Made by a program: the position numbers and the translations under genes | Origin: Phoronis australis | Taxonomy: Eukaryota; Phoronida; Phoronidae | Direction: 5' to 3' | Length of the DNA: 64,000 nucleotides | NCBI GenBank assembly: GCA_002633005.1 | Contig: NMRA01000426.1 | Span: forward strand, 92,974 to 156,973 | Part shown: positions 36,504 through 64,000 of the stretch, piece by piece | Numbering within the stretch: position 1 is the first letter of the stretch | Layout: every line of letters begins with the position of its first letter | The notes under the pieces: generated by a model | Databases searched by the model: none | What the model saw: the letters and a program-made list of their open reading frames with translations, nothing else | What the model was told of the DNA's origin: nothing

Positions 36504-36612
36504 CCCATTGTGGGGCCAGAGGAGACAACTCACGATCAGCACAGACTGAAGACTGACACTCTCTCAGAGTACTTAATCATGTCAGTGGACACACAACAGT
36601 ACAACACAAAGA

Positions 36613-39600
36613 CTATAGCTTAACATCTGAATGAAAGTATTGTTTCAGGTTCTGCAGTGCCCGTCCTCTATGAGATATGGAATTCTTGGTCTCCTTGGCC
36701 ATTTCTGCATAAGTTTGTTCAAAACCATTAGGCTGGAAACATGGGTCCCAGCCAAAGTCACGAGGTCCTCTTGGTGCTACTATTTGACCATCTGTCTGTC
36801 CTTTGAATAATAAAACTTTATCCTCTGGATTTCCTGACGAAAATGCAAAGGTGCAGAGAGCATATGCTGTCTTGTCCTCGAAACCAGTCAACATCTGGTG
36901 TAAACCTATAACAGTCAAAATCTTGTGAAAACTATTACATTACTACTTGAACAACTATTACAGTACTACTTGAACAACTATTACAACTTGAACAACTAAT
37001 ACTACTTGAACAACTATTACTACTTGAACCTGGTCTTTTGGACTGTTTTTCCTACTTCCAAGATTCCTAGAGATGTCTCATCTCCTTGGATTGAAGAATG
37101 TTGACTACTAGTGGCGAGAATTCCAGTAATTTTGGATCTCATTTGTCAAGTGACATTGTCAATACTTTCATTCCATGCGGACAACAATTCAAGTCTGGAG
37201 ACACCTAGCTTATTGAGGTTTTAGGGCTCCAGTACTCTTCTGTCAAACTCAACATTTTCACTGCTAACCCCAAGGTCATGCCATGCAATAATGGCTCAAG
37301 ACCTTCATTATATTATCTAGTGTGAAACTACAACAATCAGTTTTGCATGTCGTCATTTTACACATTACACTCAATATAGCCTCACAGAAGTGCCACCTGC
37401 AGCATGCCAATGCGACCTCACTAGATTTTGTTTGCCGAACTGATTCAAGTCCTCACACAAAGTCTCAACACTTGCTCGTGCATGTGCTCAAAATTCTACA
37501 AAGTGTAAAGACACGAGTTGGAATTGTTCAGTAAAACCCAGAAGGCCCCATTCATGACACGTGCTCAGACAATATGTTCTGTTCGTCTTCATTTCCGTCA
37601 GGTTGGAACTGAGTCTAATAGGATATTGGAGCCGATGGGAGACATAATAAGTCAGCCAGGAATTGGTGTAACCCTAATTCCCCATTCGGTGCATCAACAA
37701 CATTTGCAGCAGCCCTGCCCTGCTTTTTCCAATTCAGATGTTCAATTCATTGACGTAAAGAGTGGAGCCGACGCCGTGTTGCTTTGGGGGNTCCTATAGC
37801 TTTCACAACCCCACATATGGGGTTTCCTTGTTTTAACATGCTCATTTCCCATTTGGCAACCTCGGAATTTTACCAAGTTATAAATGTTATCAACTTATAA
37901 AAGTTACCAGCTTACAAAAGCAAGCTCACCAAAAAACCCTCTCAAGTTGAATATACCAAAATTGCACAGGTTTCTGCACAGCACTTGAAATTAGTACTTA
38001 AAGCAAGAAAAAACACCAAACCCAGAACTCACCTTCTGGTCCTATACTTTTCAAAAACCACTTGATATAAGGCCCAGGCATTCCCTTCAGAGCGTTGAAA
38101 CACAAGCATGTGTCCTCCACCAGTACTGGTCCCTTTATCGCCTGCGCAGCTGCCAGACACTTTGATCTAGACACTTCGTCTGGCTCACCCTGATACTCTG
38201 GAAGGTCAAGGTCGTGGTTCACAAACTGAAACGTACAGCAGGCAATGTTAGCATGACATGGCAGGACTCGGCGCTATGAAAATCACCAGGTCGCATTTTG
38301 TGACCTAGCTAAAATCCCAGGTTGCATTTTCAATATCCAACTCGCATTCATAAATGCCAGATCGCAAAATTTTCCCGCCATTTTTACGCGCCAAAACTGA
38401 TTTTTAGATCATTGAGAAAATGTTTAGATTATGCCCTTACCTGCGGCATTAAATACTCACAAATTTCATGTCGCAAAATTGAGTTCATACATGCAGGTAC
38501 GGTGTTACTGTTCCACTTCATGGCCACCATTGAAAGGCTCTAGAGCTCAAGGATAGTTGATGACGAGTAAGTTGAATCAGTGCTCTCTAACTGACACATG
38601 CATTCAAGTAGCTAGATTTGCAATGTGAAAAGGGAGAAAATACTCGTTGAAAAACTATCCGCGATTTTGCTAGGCCTGACCTGCTGTATGACTGTCATCA
38701 AAGTCTTTAAACATCCAAACTAACTCTGAGTGCAAACTCCTTCCATTTTTTGTTCGCAGCCCAAACTTTGCAACTTAACTCGACCTTTGAAAAACATTCT
38801 GTCAAAAAAAGTGAAATATTGCCCTAGTCGAATGACGTATTCAGATGCACGGGGACAATTTAGTGCAAAATTCACAACAAAAATGTGGGACTTATGCTGC
38901 TTATGTACTCAACACATGAAATGAAAAGCCTCGACAAAATTTCTGACTCCGTGCGGGTTTCTATCGGGCATTTTGAGCTTGCTCAATACCTTCCATGTAC
39001 GAGAAAAACAGATCAGACATAAAACGACACGCATGTCATTAGTGTTAACTTTCTTCTGGGTTTGGTTTTTACATATTGAGAAAAGATGTTTTTTTGAAAA
39101 CTGAATTTGTTGTGTAAAACTAGTGCGACTCACTATATAGGCTGCGTGTCAATTTCAAACCACATTTGTAGTGGGCTATGATGGGCGCTAGCCTGATCTG
39201 TGGGCGCTTAATTGGAAATTCTCAAAGTTGAGGGGAATGCTTAGTAGAGCAGTGAGGGCTTATTGAGAAACACTTCAAAGGTAGGGGGTAAGCGCATGTG
39301 TGGGCATAGTCGTTAACCTGCGTGTTTGCGGTAATAAGATCTTGAAAGACTGCAATAGTAAGAAATGTTATTATAATACGATTTTGTGAAGCAAACTCCA
39401 CCTAGTAGGGGCGACTTTCTGGGTATCGTTACCACCTACAGATTGTCAAATAGAACCATTGGCAACCGGGTGCTTAACAGAACCAAGTTAGTATACTCTT
39501 TCATTTAGGATTGTCGCTGTTCTCTTTTGATGTGCTACTTTGAAGTGTGCGCACGTGAGTTCACGCACTTGAATCGCTGGACGAGACCTACACTTTACGT

Positions 39601-40788
39601 TGGCAATAACATGTGACAGATGACTTGTATGTCGCGCACGTAAACCCTGAAACAAGTAGGCCTAAAGGCAACCCAAAAACTACTTTGCTGAAAGCAGAGA
39701 CGTGGCCGTCATTTGGCGATCGTCTGCCAGGACTGCTTGCATGTTAAACAATGGGACCGACAAGTGCTGCTGTGCGATCAGGGATATTGACGTGGATATT
39801 TGATAATAAGGACATTTTATATGTATGTGAAAAACTTTCTTCGGTGCATCCAGAAATTTGCAAACATAGCCGAAAATGTTAGCCAATGAAACATGTCAAA
39901 GATCAATTCTGCATTATCCCATGTTCACGCGACATGCTTACATGTACAAGTCTTCAGTAGGGCTGTTCTCGGTTAGCGTTCTTTTGAACTTGATTTGGCA
40001 ACAGCCTAATAACGGTCAGATTCACACGAGTTGCTTTATATTTGCAAGGTAACTGTGTAAAAACTCAGCTTGCATAGGTTGGAAATCCCAGGTCGCATTT
40101 TACTTCTTAATGCGAGCTGGGGAAAATCTCAGCTCGCATTTACCAATTTCAGGTTGCAAATACGACCTGCAGCTCGTTATGTCGAGCCCTGAATGGAAAG
40201 AGAGTGATTGCAGCACAGTGCAATTCCTTGCATGTTCTTCTCTTTCTCTTTACTGGCTCAGGTTCACAATGTTCTCACTAGGTGGTGTTCCTGATGTTGA
40301 GCATAAATTCATTAAAAAATGTTATTGAACTGCAACACCGAAGAAGAAGGATGCTCCCTGGTGGCCATTGCCTGTGTGAGAGATCAGAGTTGATATGGAT
40401 GTATAGTGACTGAGCCGAGATGATTTTCTTCTGTCAATCAACAAGATGTATTGATGAAAAACTTTTATTTCTGATAAATCATGATAATAAAATGAAATAA
40501 ATTTCATAAAATCCAAAATATAATAATCACACTGTATAGTAAAGTACAAAATTAATGACTTTTGTTTGATTAAAAACTGTTTATTATCTTAGTTCACAAA
40601 GATGAGAGGATTCGAATTAATTTTCAACATCATCGTGATATATAACTTATTTTACAGAGTTGAAAATTGCAGAAATATTCCAGCACAACACATACCTTGT
40701 AAGGTAGAGAGTTACCCAAAATCTGAACAACCTCCTCCAACTTCTTCACATTACCAGTAACAAATGTGATTATCTTTCGTTGGTCCAT
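36613..40788 (-). CDS. ITPA: Inosine triphosphate pyrophosphatase, complete, 3 coding exons
   Basis: Three minus-strand exons join in frame: 40696-40788 (CDS part of an exon whose acceptor is at 40796/40797), 38033-38225 and 36613-36905; 579 bp, 192 codons plus stop (the human enzyme has 194). The start [20 protein letters not shown] contains the TGN-x-KK substrate-binding signature of Ham1/ITPase proteins. Then follow [17 protein letters not shown], the highly conserved [20 protein letters not shown] and [15 protein letters not shown], and a C-terminal part with [20 protein letters not shown] and SHRGRAL. The enzyme hydrolyses ITP, dITP and XTP to monophosphates in the cytosol, keeping deaminated purines out of nucleic acids. 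The ATG is 9 bases into an exon with a good acceptor, so a 5' noncoding exon must lie upstream. A hAT-like element fills most of intron 1. Confidence 0.97.
36925..37030. repeat. Tandem repeat next to the ITPA last-exon acceptor
   Basis: TACTTGAACAACTATTAC units of about 19-27 bp occur about five times, starting roughly 20 bp upstream of the acceptor of exon 36613-36905 and so occupying the likely branch-point region. Confidence 0.75.
37040..38030. other. ITPA intron 2, nothing recognised
   Basis: Short ORFs at 37322-37534 and 37518-37799 are not recognisable. One N adjoins a G run at 37791. Confidence 0.4.
38262..40191. mobile_element. hAT-like non-autonomous element, about 1.9 kb, in ITPA intron 1
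   Basis: The left end reads CAGGACTCGGCG and the right end, reverse complemented, CAGGGCTCGACATAACGAG; CAGGGCTCGA-type ends are typical of hAT elements. Both subterminal regions carry repeated (A/G)GGT(C/T)GCATTTT and AGCTCGCATT motifs in opposite orientation (38290-38360 and 40060-40170). No transposase ORF is visible. An 8-bp target duplication is not evident, so the call is moderate. Confidence 0.5.
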
Positions 40789-41218
40789 GCTAGTACCTGG
40801 AAAAAACATTAAGACTGGAGGTTGAGGCAGATATTCTCACAGGCCTGCGTGGTCAAACATATAACAAGCACACATAAATACACAGGGTCTTCACACACCT
40901 GAGGGGAAAGGTGACTGTGCCCTCTTAGAGGGGAATTATTTGGTTGACAGGAAATACCCCCATCAAAACCAGTTCCATCGATCCTCGGGTCACCACCCCT
41001 TGTCCACAATGCTTTAAGTAGCCAAACTATCATTTCATAACAAAAAACATCCCATTTGGTTTCAACTCCAGATGACAAATTTTTCTAAATCAATAGTTGT
41101 CTAGATATCATTCCGATGCTGTTTTGTCTGACATCACAACTAGCAGGCCTTTTATCTACCATGGTTCGAAGAGGTACTGAAACCATTTATCAATGGGGTG
41201 TGGCCGTGGGGGAGGGGG

Positions 41219-41725
41219 CATGAGATGTTCTCCCCTTCAGTGACTTAAGTTACCAGCACCTAGCTTCTTTGTTAACTGCCAAGCATAGTCTTTTGTCTGG
41301 TATGACAACAGGCAGGCCAATTAGCTACCAGACCTATTACAGACCAAGTGTTAACATGATCAAACCCAGAGTGAATTGGTACCTTTGGAAAGACTAGATA
41401 GTCGTAACTTCGGTTGTAGTTGGGCGATTGTGGCTATATTCAAAAACTAAACATGATATCAGAATTTGACGAAAAACTCAGAAATACTATTGGATTATGT
41501 TCAAATACGTTAAAATTTAACTTTTATTTTTAACGGCACAGCCCAGTCAGGCTATTATATGATCTTATTGCAGATTAAAGCATCAAACAATAGAGAGCTG
41601 ACCCTCCAACCACCAATGCCAGAATGGAGTTTCGTGTAAGACATTGGCTACAGGGGTGCTGTTCCCAATTTGTTGTTGCACTATAGAATCGAACAAGCTG
41701 GGAGCAATGGGAGAACGCCGTAATG
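41219..41725. mobile_element. Non-autonomous DNA element with about 20-bp TIRs, copy 2
   Basis: Same family as 21868-22406. The left end CATGAGATGTTCTCCCC pairs with the right end (reverse complement CATTACGGCGTTCTCCCATT). The shared interior includes GTCGTAACTTCGGTTGTAGT and TGTTAACTGCCAAG. It is flanked by G-rich sequence on both sides, so the target duplication is not resolvable. Confidence 0.75.
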
Positions 41726-42229
41726 GGGGGGCAGGTGCGCCAGTCACTGAGAGAATTGGTCCTGGCGCAGCACGTCTGATGGTTTTCATCCACCAGGTTA
41801 GTAGCAATATGGAGGAATTTCATTATCAGTGCAATGTTGTCTCCAACATGACAACAAATTGAGATGCCCGTGAAAAACCAAGAAAACACCAGGGCAGAGT
41901 ATTAGCCAGGATTTTGCCCGTCAGGCACTTGCACCCCCGAACTCGTCAAATGGAATCTGGGAGACTATTGGGGGGGGGGGNGCTCTCTTCTAAATCCGCC
42001 ACTGGTCACTGTCTAGCAGCAGTAAGACTCAGTAAGACTCAATAAGTAAGACTAGTGCCTGTGTCGCATTCAGTTTGAACCCTGAATTCAGTGACTTTAG
42101 TTGTAGTTAGGTAAGTTAGGTATACGACCAGTGCATTCGATTCGCCATCAGGGACAACTACTTCATTCGACCAATGTCCCTGGTGGATGGGTCAGTTAAG
42201 TTAGGAATCCTTTAATCGCGTCACACAAC

Positions 42230-42330
42230 TTACCGGACGAAACACACTTCTTTCTTACCTTGCAAGCGGATGTCGCGAAATACCACAGACACGCGGTAAC
42301 CTGGTAACCTGGGAACGTAAGAGCGCTACA
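42230..42330 (-). other. Possible 5' noncoding exon of ITPA
   Basis: On the minus strand two consensus donors follow GC-richer sequence: TTGCAAG|GTAAGAAA (exon end 42259) and GTCCG|GTAAGTTG (exon end 42234). ITPA needs a 5'UTR exon upstream of the acceptor at 40796/40797. Position and motif are the only evidence. Confidence 0.25.
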
Positions 42331-42359
42331 CGCCAACAGTGTAATAGCAGAGACCGTAG

Positions 42360-42430
42360 CTCGCTGGTTCCCTGCGTGCTTAGCCCAGCCAGCCACCGCC
42401 CCATCTAGCGGCACGCAGGGAACCAGCGAG
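42360..42430 (-). mobile_element. 71-bp MITE, copy 2, with 9-bp target duplication
   Basis: The same element as 25722-25794 in opposite orientation, with perfect 20-bp terminal repeats CTCGCTGGTTCCCTGCGTGC and an internal CGCTAGATGGGGCGG on the minus strand. It is flanked by the 9-bp direct repeat AGACCGTAG (42351-42359 and 42431-42439). Confidence 0.9.
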
Positions 42431-42449
42431 AGACCGTAGTCTTTATTAA

Positions 42450-45400
42450 TGCCAGTAGGGGCGCAGTGCGAAAGGGCTCTTGAGTTGTAAAAAAATCACG
42501 CGCAAGCAGGGGCAAATTAAAAGATATCGGGGTTCACTCACCAACATTGTCGACAACTTGTATGAGGTATATGGGATTTCCAGGGGTTCGCTTTCATGGC
42601 AAAAGTTGCTGAAATTTGTTGGGAAATCAGGCCGCTGGGGCCGAGTCGGCAGAAAAGTGGCCCGTAGGCCTACTCGAAACTGGCTGCCGGGTAGCGGCGA
42701 CGGGCATGATAAGCCGGCCGGGATAAGATATTTGGAGAAATCTCATGGATTTCTTCAAAGTCACATATGCGGTCAGCCCAACCAGTTCTCTATCCACATT
42801 CCAGTCTCACTAGGGTAGGCCTACTCACACTGAATAGAGTGACCCTATTCACTAGGTCACCGTGACAGACTGAGGGAATGTTTCTTATCATATCATTTCT
42901 ACCATAGAAGGCTTGAAATTTTTTATCAACCGCCAAAATGTTCTTGAATCATTTGAGGCACTTGCGTTCACAGCTGTCCATACACCTCGTTCTCATGTTA
43001 CGTAGTTTTCTTAGATCTACTCATTTTTTAAATTCGTGTTTAGTTTCAAGATTGCTACGTCATTCACTGTAGCGGCTCGTGCATTCCCTTAACAGGCTTT
43101 TTTCTTCTATTTAATATAAATTCCAAATCAAAAACATTTTGGAGTAAATTTTCTTCTTTCGTCCCTTCTGATAATGAGCCCGCTTTTCCAAGTTCACCAG
43201 AACTTGAAAAAGCTCATGTGGAGAATTTCTCGCTTACCGGCACTGGTGACAGGTCTGATTCCACTCCAGACAACTTACGATGCCTGACGCCCTTTGTATT
43301 GATGTAGATCTGAGCTAATGAAGTGGAAAAGTAATTTCTAACATCACTGTCTCAACAACAGTGTTGTTTGGTTTCCCGGGAACGGGTTGATAACTTTTTA
43401 TCTAAGTTTTGAACTTGAAGTACCAAAACAGTGGTAGATTTTGATCACCTGCTCAACTTAATTAGTTATATTGTGAGCCCATCCCTAAACTTACCACAAT
43501 ACAGGTACACTAAACATTCCACGTGTCATTAAAGTTTAATCATTATTAGAACTCAAATCATAAAATATATACAAAAGTGCAAATATGGTGAAAACCAAAC
43601 TGAAGATTTGGAATCTCTGGACAATTTCGGTAGAACTGACTTTATAACTATTCTAGCTCTTTGTCAGTAAAATGAAAAGTGGACACAACAACTGTTTCCT
43701 GGTCAAAATCTGGTTAAACGAAATTGAAAGAATATTAAAAAAATGAATCCATGTGATATTATTAATTCTGATCAGCGCTTGTATATCCACCGAATATTTC
43801 AATACACGCGGTAGTTTATCTTCAATCGTACCCAGTGGTTTTAGTTTTCAGATTATTAGTTCATCGAGTTTTAAAAATCGAAAGCCGTATTTGGTTGTTT
43901 TTGTTTCCAGCTGAATACCGCCGTGGTGTTCGTTTATAATGAAAATTAGTGGTTAATGCATTTTGAAAAGTCGCCATTATGTACAGTCAGAGATGTCTAA
44001 TACAATTTATGGTCGGATAATTACATTTAATTGGGCCCTGCTCGCATCGGGCAATGCGGTCATCACAAATGTACCTGATTCCGGCGCCGCGCTCTCTTTG
44101 ATTGTGGTGCAAGCCGCTCAGAAAGACGAGCGGTGAAAATTCCCGCATATCTTTGGAAATGCGTGACTTCCTTGTAATCGTATTATTCGCGGTATGTTAC
44201 TTGCAATAGCCAGGTTATTCGTCAGTATCTACCTCCTCAGTCATTTCTTTTGGGGTGTCGCAAAGTAATTGCTTCCAACAAAACTATATAAAAAAGTCTA
44301 TATTTTCACGATTCCAAAGTTATCTAATATAGCCTTCATAATTCTAAGAATCTCGTTCCTTGTCTCAGTTAGCAAAATGAACTTACAGGGAAATGTTTTC
44401 CACAATCAATTATTAGTAATTACGGTTCACAGTGACTTCAAATGACAATACATTATTAAACAAATGGTGCCTTTGCCTGTACATGATAAATATTTGCATT
44501 GACCTGATAAACCGTTTTTTCCTACCACTTAGTGTGACAAGGTTATTTGTTATACACATCTTGACCAAAGTTTTGCCAAAATTATTTACAACGCTATCGA
44601 CACCGAGGCAGAAGGTGAAATACGAACAGAAGTCGTCAGGGAATCATCCAGGCTCTGGTTTTTCCATTTTGTTTTGGGATAAGAAAACCGATGGAAACCA
44701 TAAAATCTGAATAGAGGAATAGAAATTTGACTGTATGAGTTTTGAATTTTCAAAATTGGACAAGTTTAGCGATTTTGTCAACAAAAACCCAATCCTTGTG
44801 CTATGAATTGGAAATGAGTTTCCAGCATGGTATCAGCTAATTATATGCATAACTGACAAAGATAATCTTTGTCACTGACAATAGAAGCTGAGCCTGAAAG
44901 AATGTGAATAAAACCAGTTGTGCCAGTGGAGTGATTTGTTTCACCCCGTTCGTACGTCTCGTCCCCGAATCAGTGCCTTGTCAACCTTCTTTGTGTAAAG
45001 ATTTTATGGAAGCCGATGAGGAGCCACCAGCTAAACATAATCTAATCGTAATTGAAAGGATACATTTTTGATGGCCGCATAGTTGGACGTGATTTTCGGA
45101 GACTGATTCCGTTGTATTAATGAATTTTATTTACAAGTGCTCTATAGATATCAGTTCATCCCCAAGTGGGCCAATACAGCATTTACAGATAAAAATAATT
45201 CCGATCACTATATTTTAAAACGGCAATAAACCCATGTTTTCTGGGCACGGAACCAAGTTGTGAAATTGGCGGGCGGAAATTCGGATCTTGTCTTAGTAGT
45301 GATCTCTGAGCTAGGAAAATTTTCCCAGACCAAACCCATAAAATACAGGTCACGTGATCTGAACGATGACCTTCATCTGACTAATTTTGACAATGCAGTA

Positions 45401-46300
45401 ACTTGAGACCACTTTAACTATGGTAAGTAGTCTTAATGAAAACTTGCTTTTGACAGAAAAATGTGGGTTTATTTACCTCGCAAATAACATTTTGTGATTT
45501 TCAAGGGTGTTTCCTGTGCCGACGATTTTCTAAGCAACTGTCGTATTGATGTGTCAATTTTTAGTTTTGATAGACCAACAGTACCAACGCCACCATCAAT
45601 TCCCTCAAGGCAAGCTCACTTTTTGGGAAAAGCAAAACGCAATACGAAATTCAAAATGTGGAAACTTCTCTGATGGAGAAACGTCCTCTAAACAAGTTTC
45701 AGCAAAAAATGTCGATTTGCAACTGCCTCTTTCTTAACTTACCTGAGTGACAAAATTTTTCAAAACTAAAGTTCTATGTGACAACCAATTGGAGTGCTTT
45801 AAGGTTTTACAACAGGTTTAAGTCAGTTTGTAGCAGTGATAGCTGTAATATACTTTGTTTCTTAAAATGACCAGAAATAAAAATGTCCAACTAGAAAGTA
45901 TAAAATAAAATATATTTAGCATAAACAAACGAGGGATCATAGTAACAATTGAATGCAAAATCACAAAATGTTGACAAAGATAACATAGAAAACAGTAGTA
46001 GTGAACAAATGTAACAATCTGTTGTAATGTTTTGATTTATTTAGAAACTAGAGACCTAAATTAGAGACCTAAACAAGCACCATTAAAACTGCTTTGCCTA
46101 AAACATTTGGCGAGTGAACTATAACTTACTGCCACAGGCTACATCATGACGCTCTGACTAGAAGTTATCTCTCTTGAACGAACTACATAAACTACAGCCA
46201 TGATGATGTAATAGGTAAAGACTAGTGAAGCCCAGGAGTAACAAGGTGATAGTGGTGAGGTAAAACTAATTAGGAAGCACATACACTGAAAGGTGACCTT
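42450..46300. other. Intergenic region between ITPA and HELLS, nothing recognised
   Basis: AT-rich sequence with short, unrecognisable ORFs. A single repeat-R-like word (GCCAGTAGGGGCGCAG) lies at about 42450. The 3'UTR of HELLS probably occupies part of the right end. Confidence 0.4.
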
Positions 46301-46307
46301 CCAACTC

Positions 46308-46313
46308 TTTATT
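46308..46313 (-). terminator. Candidate polyadenylation signal of HELLS
   Basis: AATAAA on the minus strand about 610 bp past the HELLS stop codon. Another lies near 46028. Assigned by position only. Confidence 0.3.
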
Positions 46314-46925
46314 TCTAACTTAGAACGGCCAATGGGACTCCTATAACACCACATTTCACAACAAAAATTTATACCACAATGGTACAGGAACATATGAAAG
46401 TTGAGACCAATTTCAATGTAATATAAACAAGAGTAAATGAACCAGACTACAACTATTCTACTCTAGTTAGGATACCAACTATTATTTAGATATCAACTAC
46501 CATATCTGATCAAGATATTCATCAGTGAAAACAAAGTTCACAGTTGATCTAATTGAATACTGTATAACCCTCAACACTATAACTATCTGTAGTACACCTG
46601 CACCCTAACATCTGATTATTCCGCTGTTTTTCAACCTACACACCTGAGTAGTACACCTGTGCCTAGTTATAGACCATTCCACACAGAATGTCCCAGTCAT
46701 AGTACACAACAACAGACGGACACATTACTGTTAGTTAACCAAGACTGCATATAGTTAAGTAATGATATAGTTGGGTAGTGACTATCCCCTGGCACATTGT
46801 AGATTGCTGCAACAGTTGCAGTACAGCTGCACCTCCTGAGTCATGCTATTGGCTGGCTAATACTGTTGACACCTCCTGAGAGTCATGCTATTGGCTGGCT
46901 GATACTGTTGACCACCTCCTGAGAG

Positions 46926-63091
<16,166 letters not shown>

Positions 63092-63370
63092 CTACAAAGG
63101 AAAGGAAGGTCACAATACATGACAACTCATGTTTTGTTTTACTTTCTCGTGCCTACGATGTTTTAAAACAATTAAGTAAAAACAAAGACAATGCAAGTAA
63201 AAAGTTCATCACAACCTGTGTGTCCAACACTTAACCTAATAACATTAAGTGCCTATAATTCTGACAGAAGAAAACAACTCAACTGAGAGGTGCTTAAGAG
63301 GCCAAACTTAAGTCTTACACAGTACAAGCCAAAAAACAGACACAATGACTAAACATTCTCCATCATGCTG
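63092..63370 (-). other. HELLS intron, nothing else recognised
   Basis: No exon coding the TGGVMRxYQ-like segment that precedes the ATP-binding exon in HELLS could be found here or further right. Confidence 0.4.
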
Positions 63371-63380
63371 GCTGAGCACA

Positions 63381-63578
63381 AGAGGTGATTCCTGCGATAT
63401 GACAGCTGAGTGTAAGTAGACTCACCACCAGAGGGCACTGACCCATCACAAGAGGTGATTCCTGCGATATGACAGCTGAGTGTAAGTAGACTCACCACCA
63501 GAGGGCACTGACCCATCACAAGAGGTGATTCCTGCGATATGACAGCTGAGTGTAAGTAGACTCACCATCAGAGTGCAC
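63381..63578. repeat. 70-bp tandem array, 3 copies
   Basis: AGAGGTGATTCCTGCGATAT starts units at 63381, 63451 and 63521. On the minus strand each unit contains an acceptor-like CATATCGCAG and a donor-like GGTG|GTGAGT 36 bp later. No HELLS homology was found between them. Confidence 0.92.
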
Positions 63579-63657
63579 TGACCAATCACAACACCTCATT
63601 ATACACCACTAACTTTCCTGACCAATCACAACACCTCATTATACACCACTAACTTTC
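63578..63657. repeat. 40-bp tandem duplication, 2 copies
   Basis: CTGACCAATCACAACACCTC recurs exactly 40 bp apart (63578 and 63618), directly following the 70-bp array. Confidence 0.92.
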
Positions 63658-63659
63658 CT

Positions 63660-64000
63660 TACAGGAAATTGGACATTTAGTTTACTTTTGGCAAGATCTG
63701 TAAATGAATACTGATGATAGACATGCTTAACCCTTATCTTGCGCTAGGCGAGGTCAGCCGACAAGCCTATTATCCTATTAAAATGAGTCGGGTGTACGCA
63801 ATCGCCTATAATTAGCTACGGCTAGGCTGCGCAAGGAGAGTGTACTCACTGGTGTTTTTCATTCAGAAATTGTGAAAGCCCCGTACGCTGTTTATATATG
63901 TGAGCATGCGCATTCCACAGTTCCTAGTTTCCTGTACATTTTTCTGATTTACAACATACGGCTGTAGTTATTTGTTTCCGAGATATTTGAAAGTTTACGC
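63660..64000. other. Right edge, no gene recognised
   Basis: A TATATAAACAG word on the minus strand (about 63888-63898) could be a TATA box, but no first exon of HELLS could be linked to it. An imperfect inverted pair (TTGCGCTAGGCGAG at 63741, and CGGCTAGGCTGCGCAAGG near 63820-63837) may be a small MITE. Confidence 0.3.

Noticed and set aside
63888-63898. TATA-like word as the HELLS promoter
   Set aside because: The exons coding the N-terminal third of HELLS were not found between it and 63091, so the promoter is probably further right.

Overview
This is a repeat-rich, AT-rich animal nuclear genome segment. Genes are split by GT-AG introns, there is no operon structure, and assembly gaps (N runs) are present. 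Conserved protein families and the mix of Penelope-like, I-type and other non-LTR elements, tRNA-derived SINEs and MITEs suggest an invertebrate metazoan. A marine deuterostome is my guess; the species cannot be fixed from the sequence alone.

Three conserved genes were reconstructed exon by exon, all on the minus strand. (1) A transgelin/calponin-like actin-binding protein: six coding exons between 28144 and 33893, 194 codons, including an 11-codon microexon. (2) ITPA, inosine triphosphate pyrophosphatase: three coding exons between 36613 and 40788, 192 codons. (3) HELLS/LSH, a SNF2-family chromatin remodeller: twelve exons between 46926 and 63091, 641 codons to the stop, with the N-terminal exons beyond the right edge. 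In all three genes the splice phases close and the joined frames stay open.

The left part (1-28 kb) has no recognisable host gene. It holds minisatellites, a modular interspersed repeat interrupted by a Penelope-like element (GIY-YIG domain, 12-bp target duplication), a 1193-bp direct duplication joined by one N, a 673-bp gap, and a dead RNase H-bearing LINE. That LINE is interrupted by two DNA elements, one of them a 272-bp TA-flanked insertion built of AACTTAAGTTTT units. A second LINE 3' end and a long inverted repeat carrying a hammerhead-like motif follow. The transgelin/ITPA part has a SINE, a duplicated promoter plus first exon on both sides of a 35-N gap, a hAT-like element, and a MITE also found inside the inverted repeat (9-bp target duplications in both copies).

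The most unusual observation is in HELLS. At least six exon edges (three donor-side, including one degenerate abutting case, two acceptor-side, and the stop-codon end), plus several introns right next to splice sites, are covered by short tandem arrays. Several arrays repeat the splice junction itself, including exonic bases. The same gene also carries copies of the modular ~140-160 bp repeat in four introns.

The three genes have unrelated jobs (cytoskeleton, nucleotide-pool cleaning, chromatin/DNA methylation); their shared orientation does not imply joint function.
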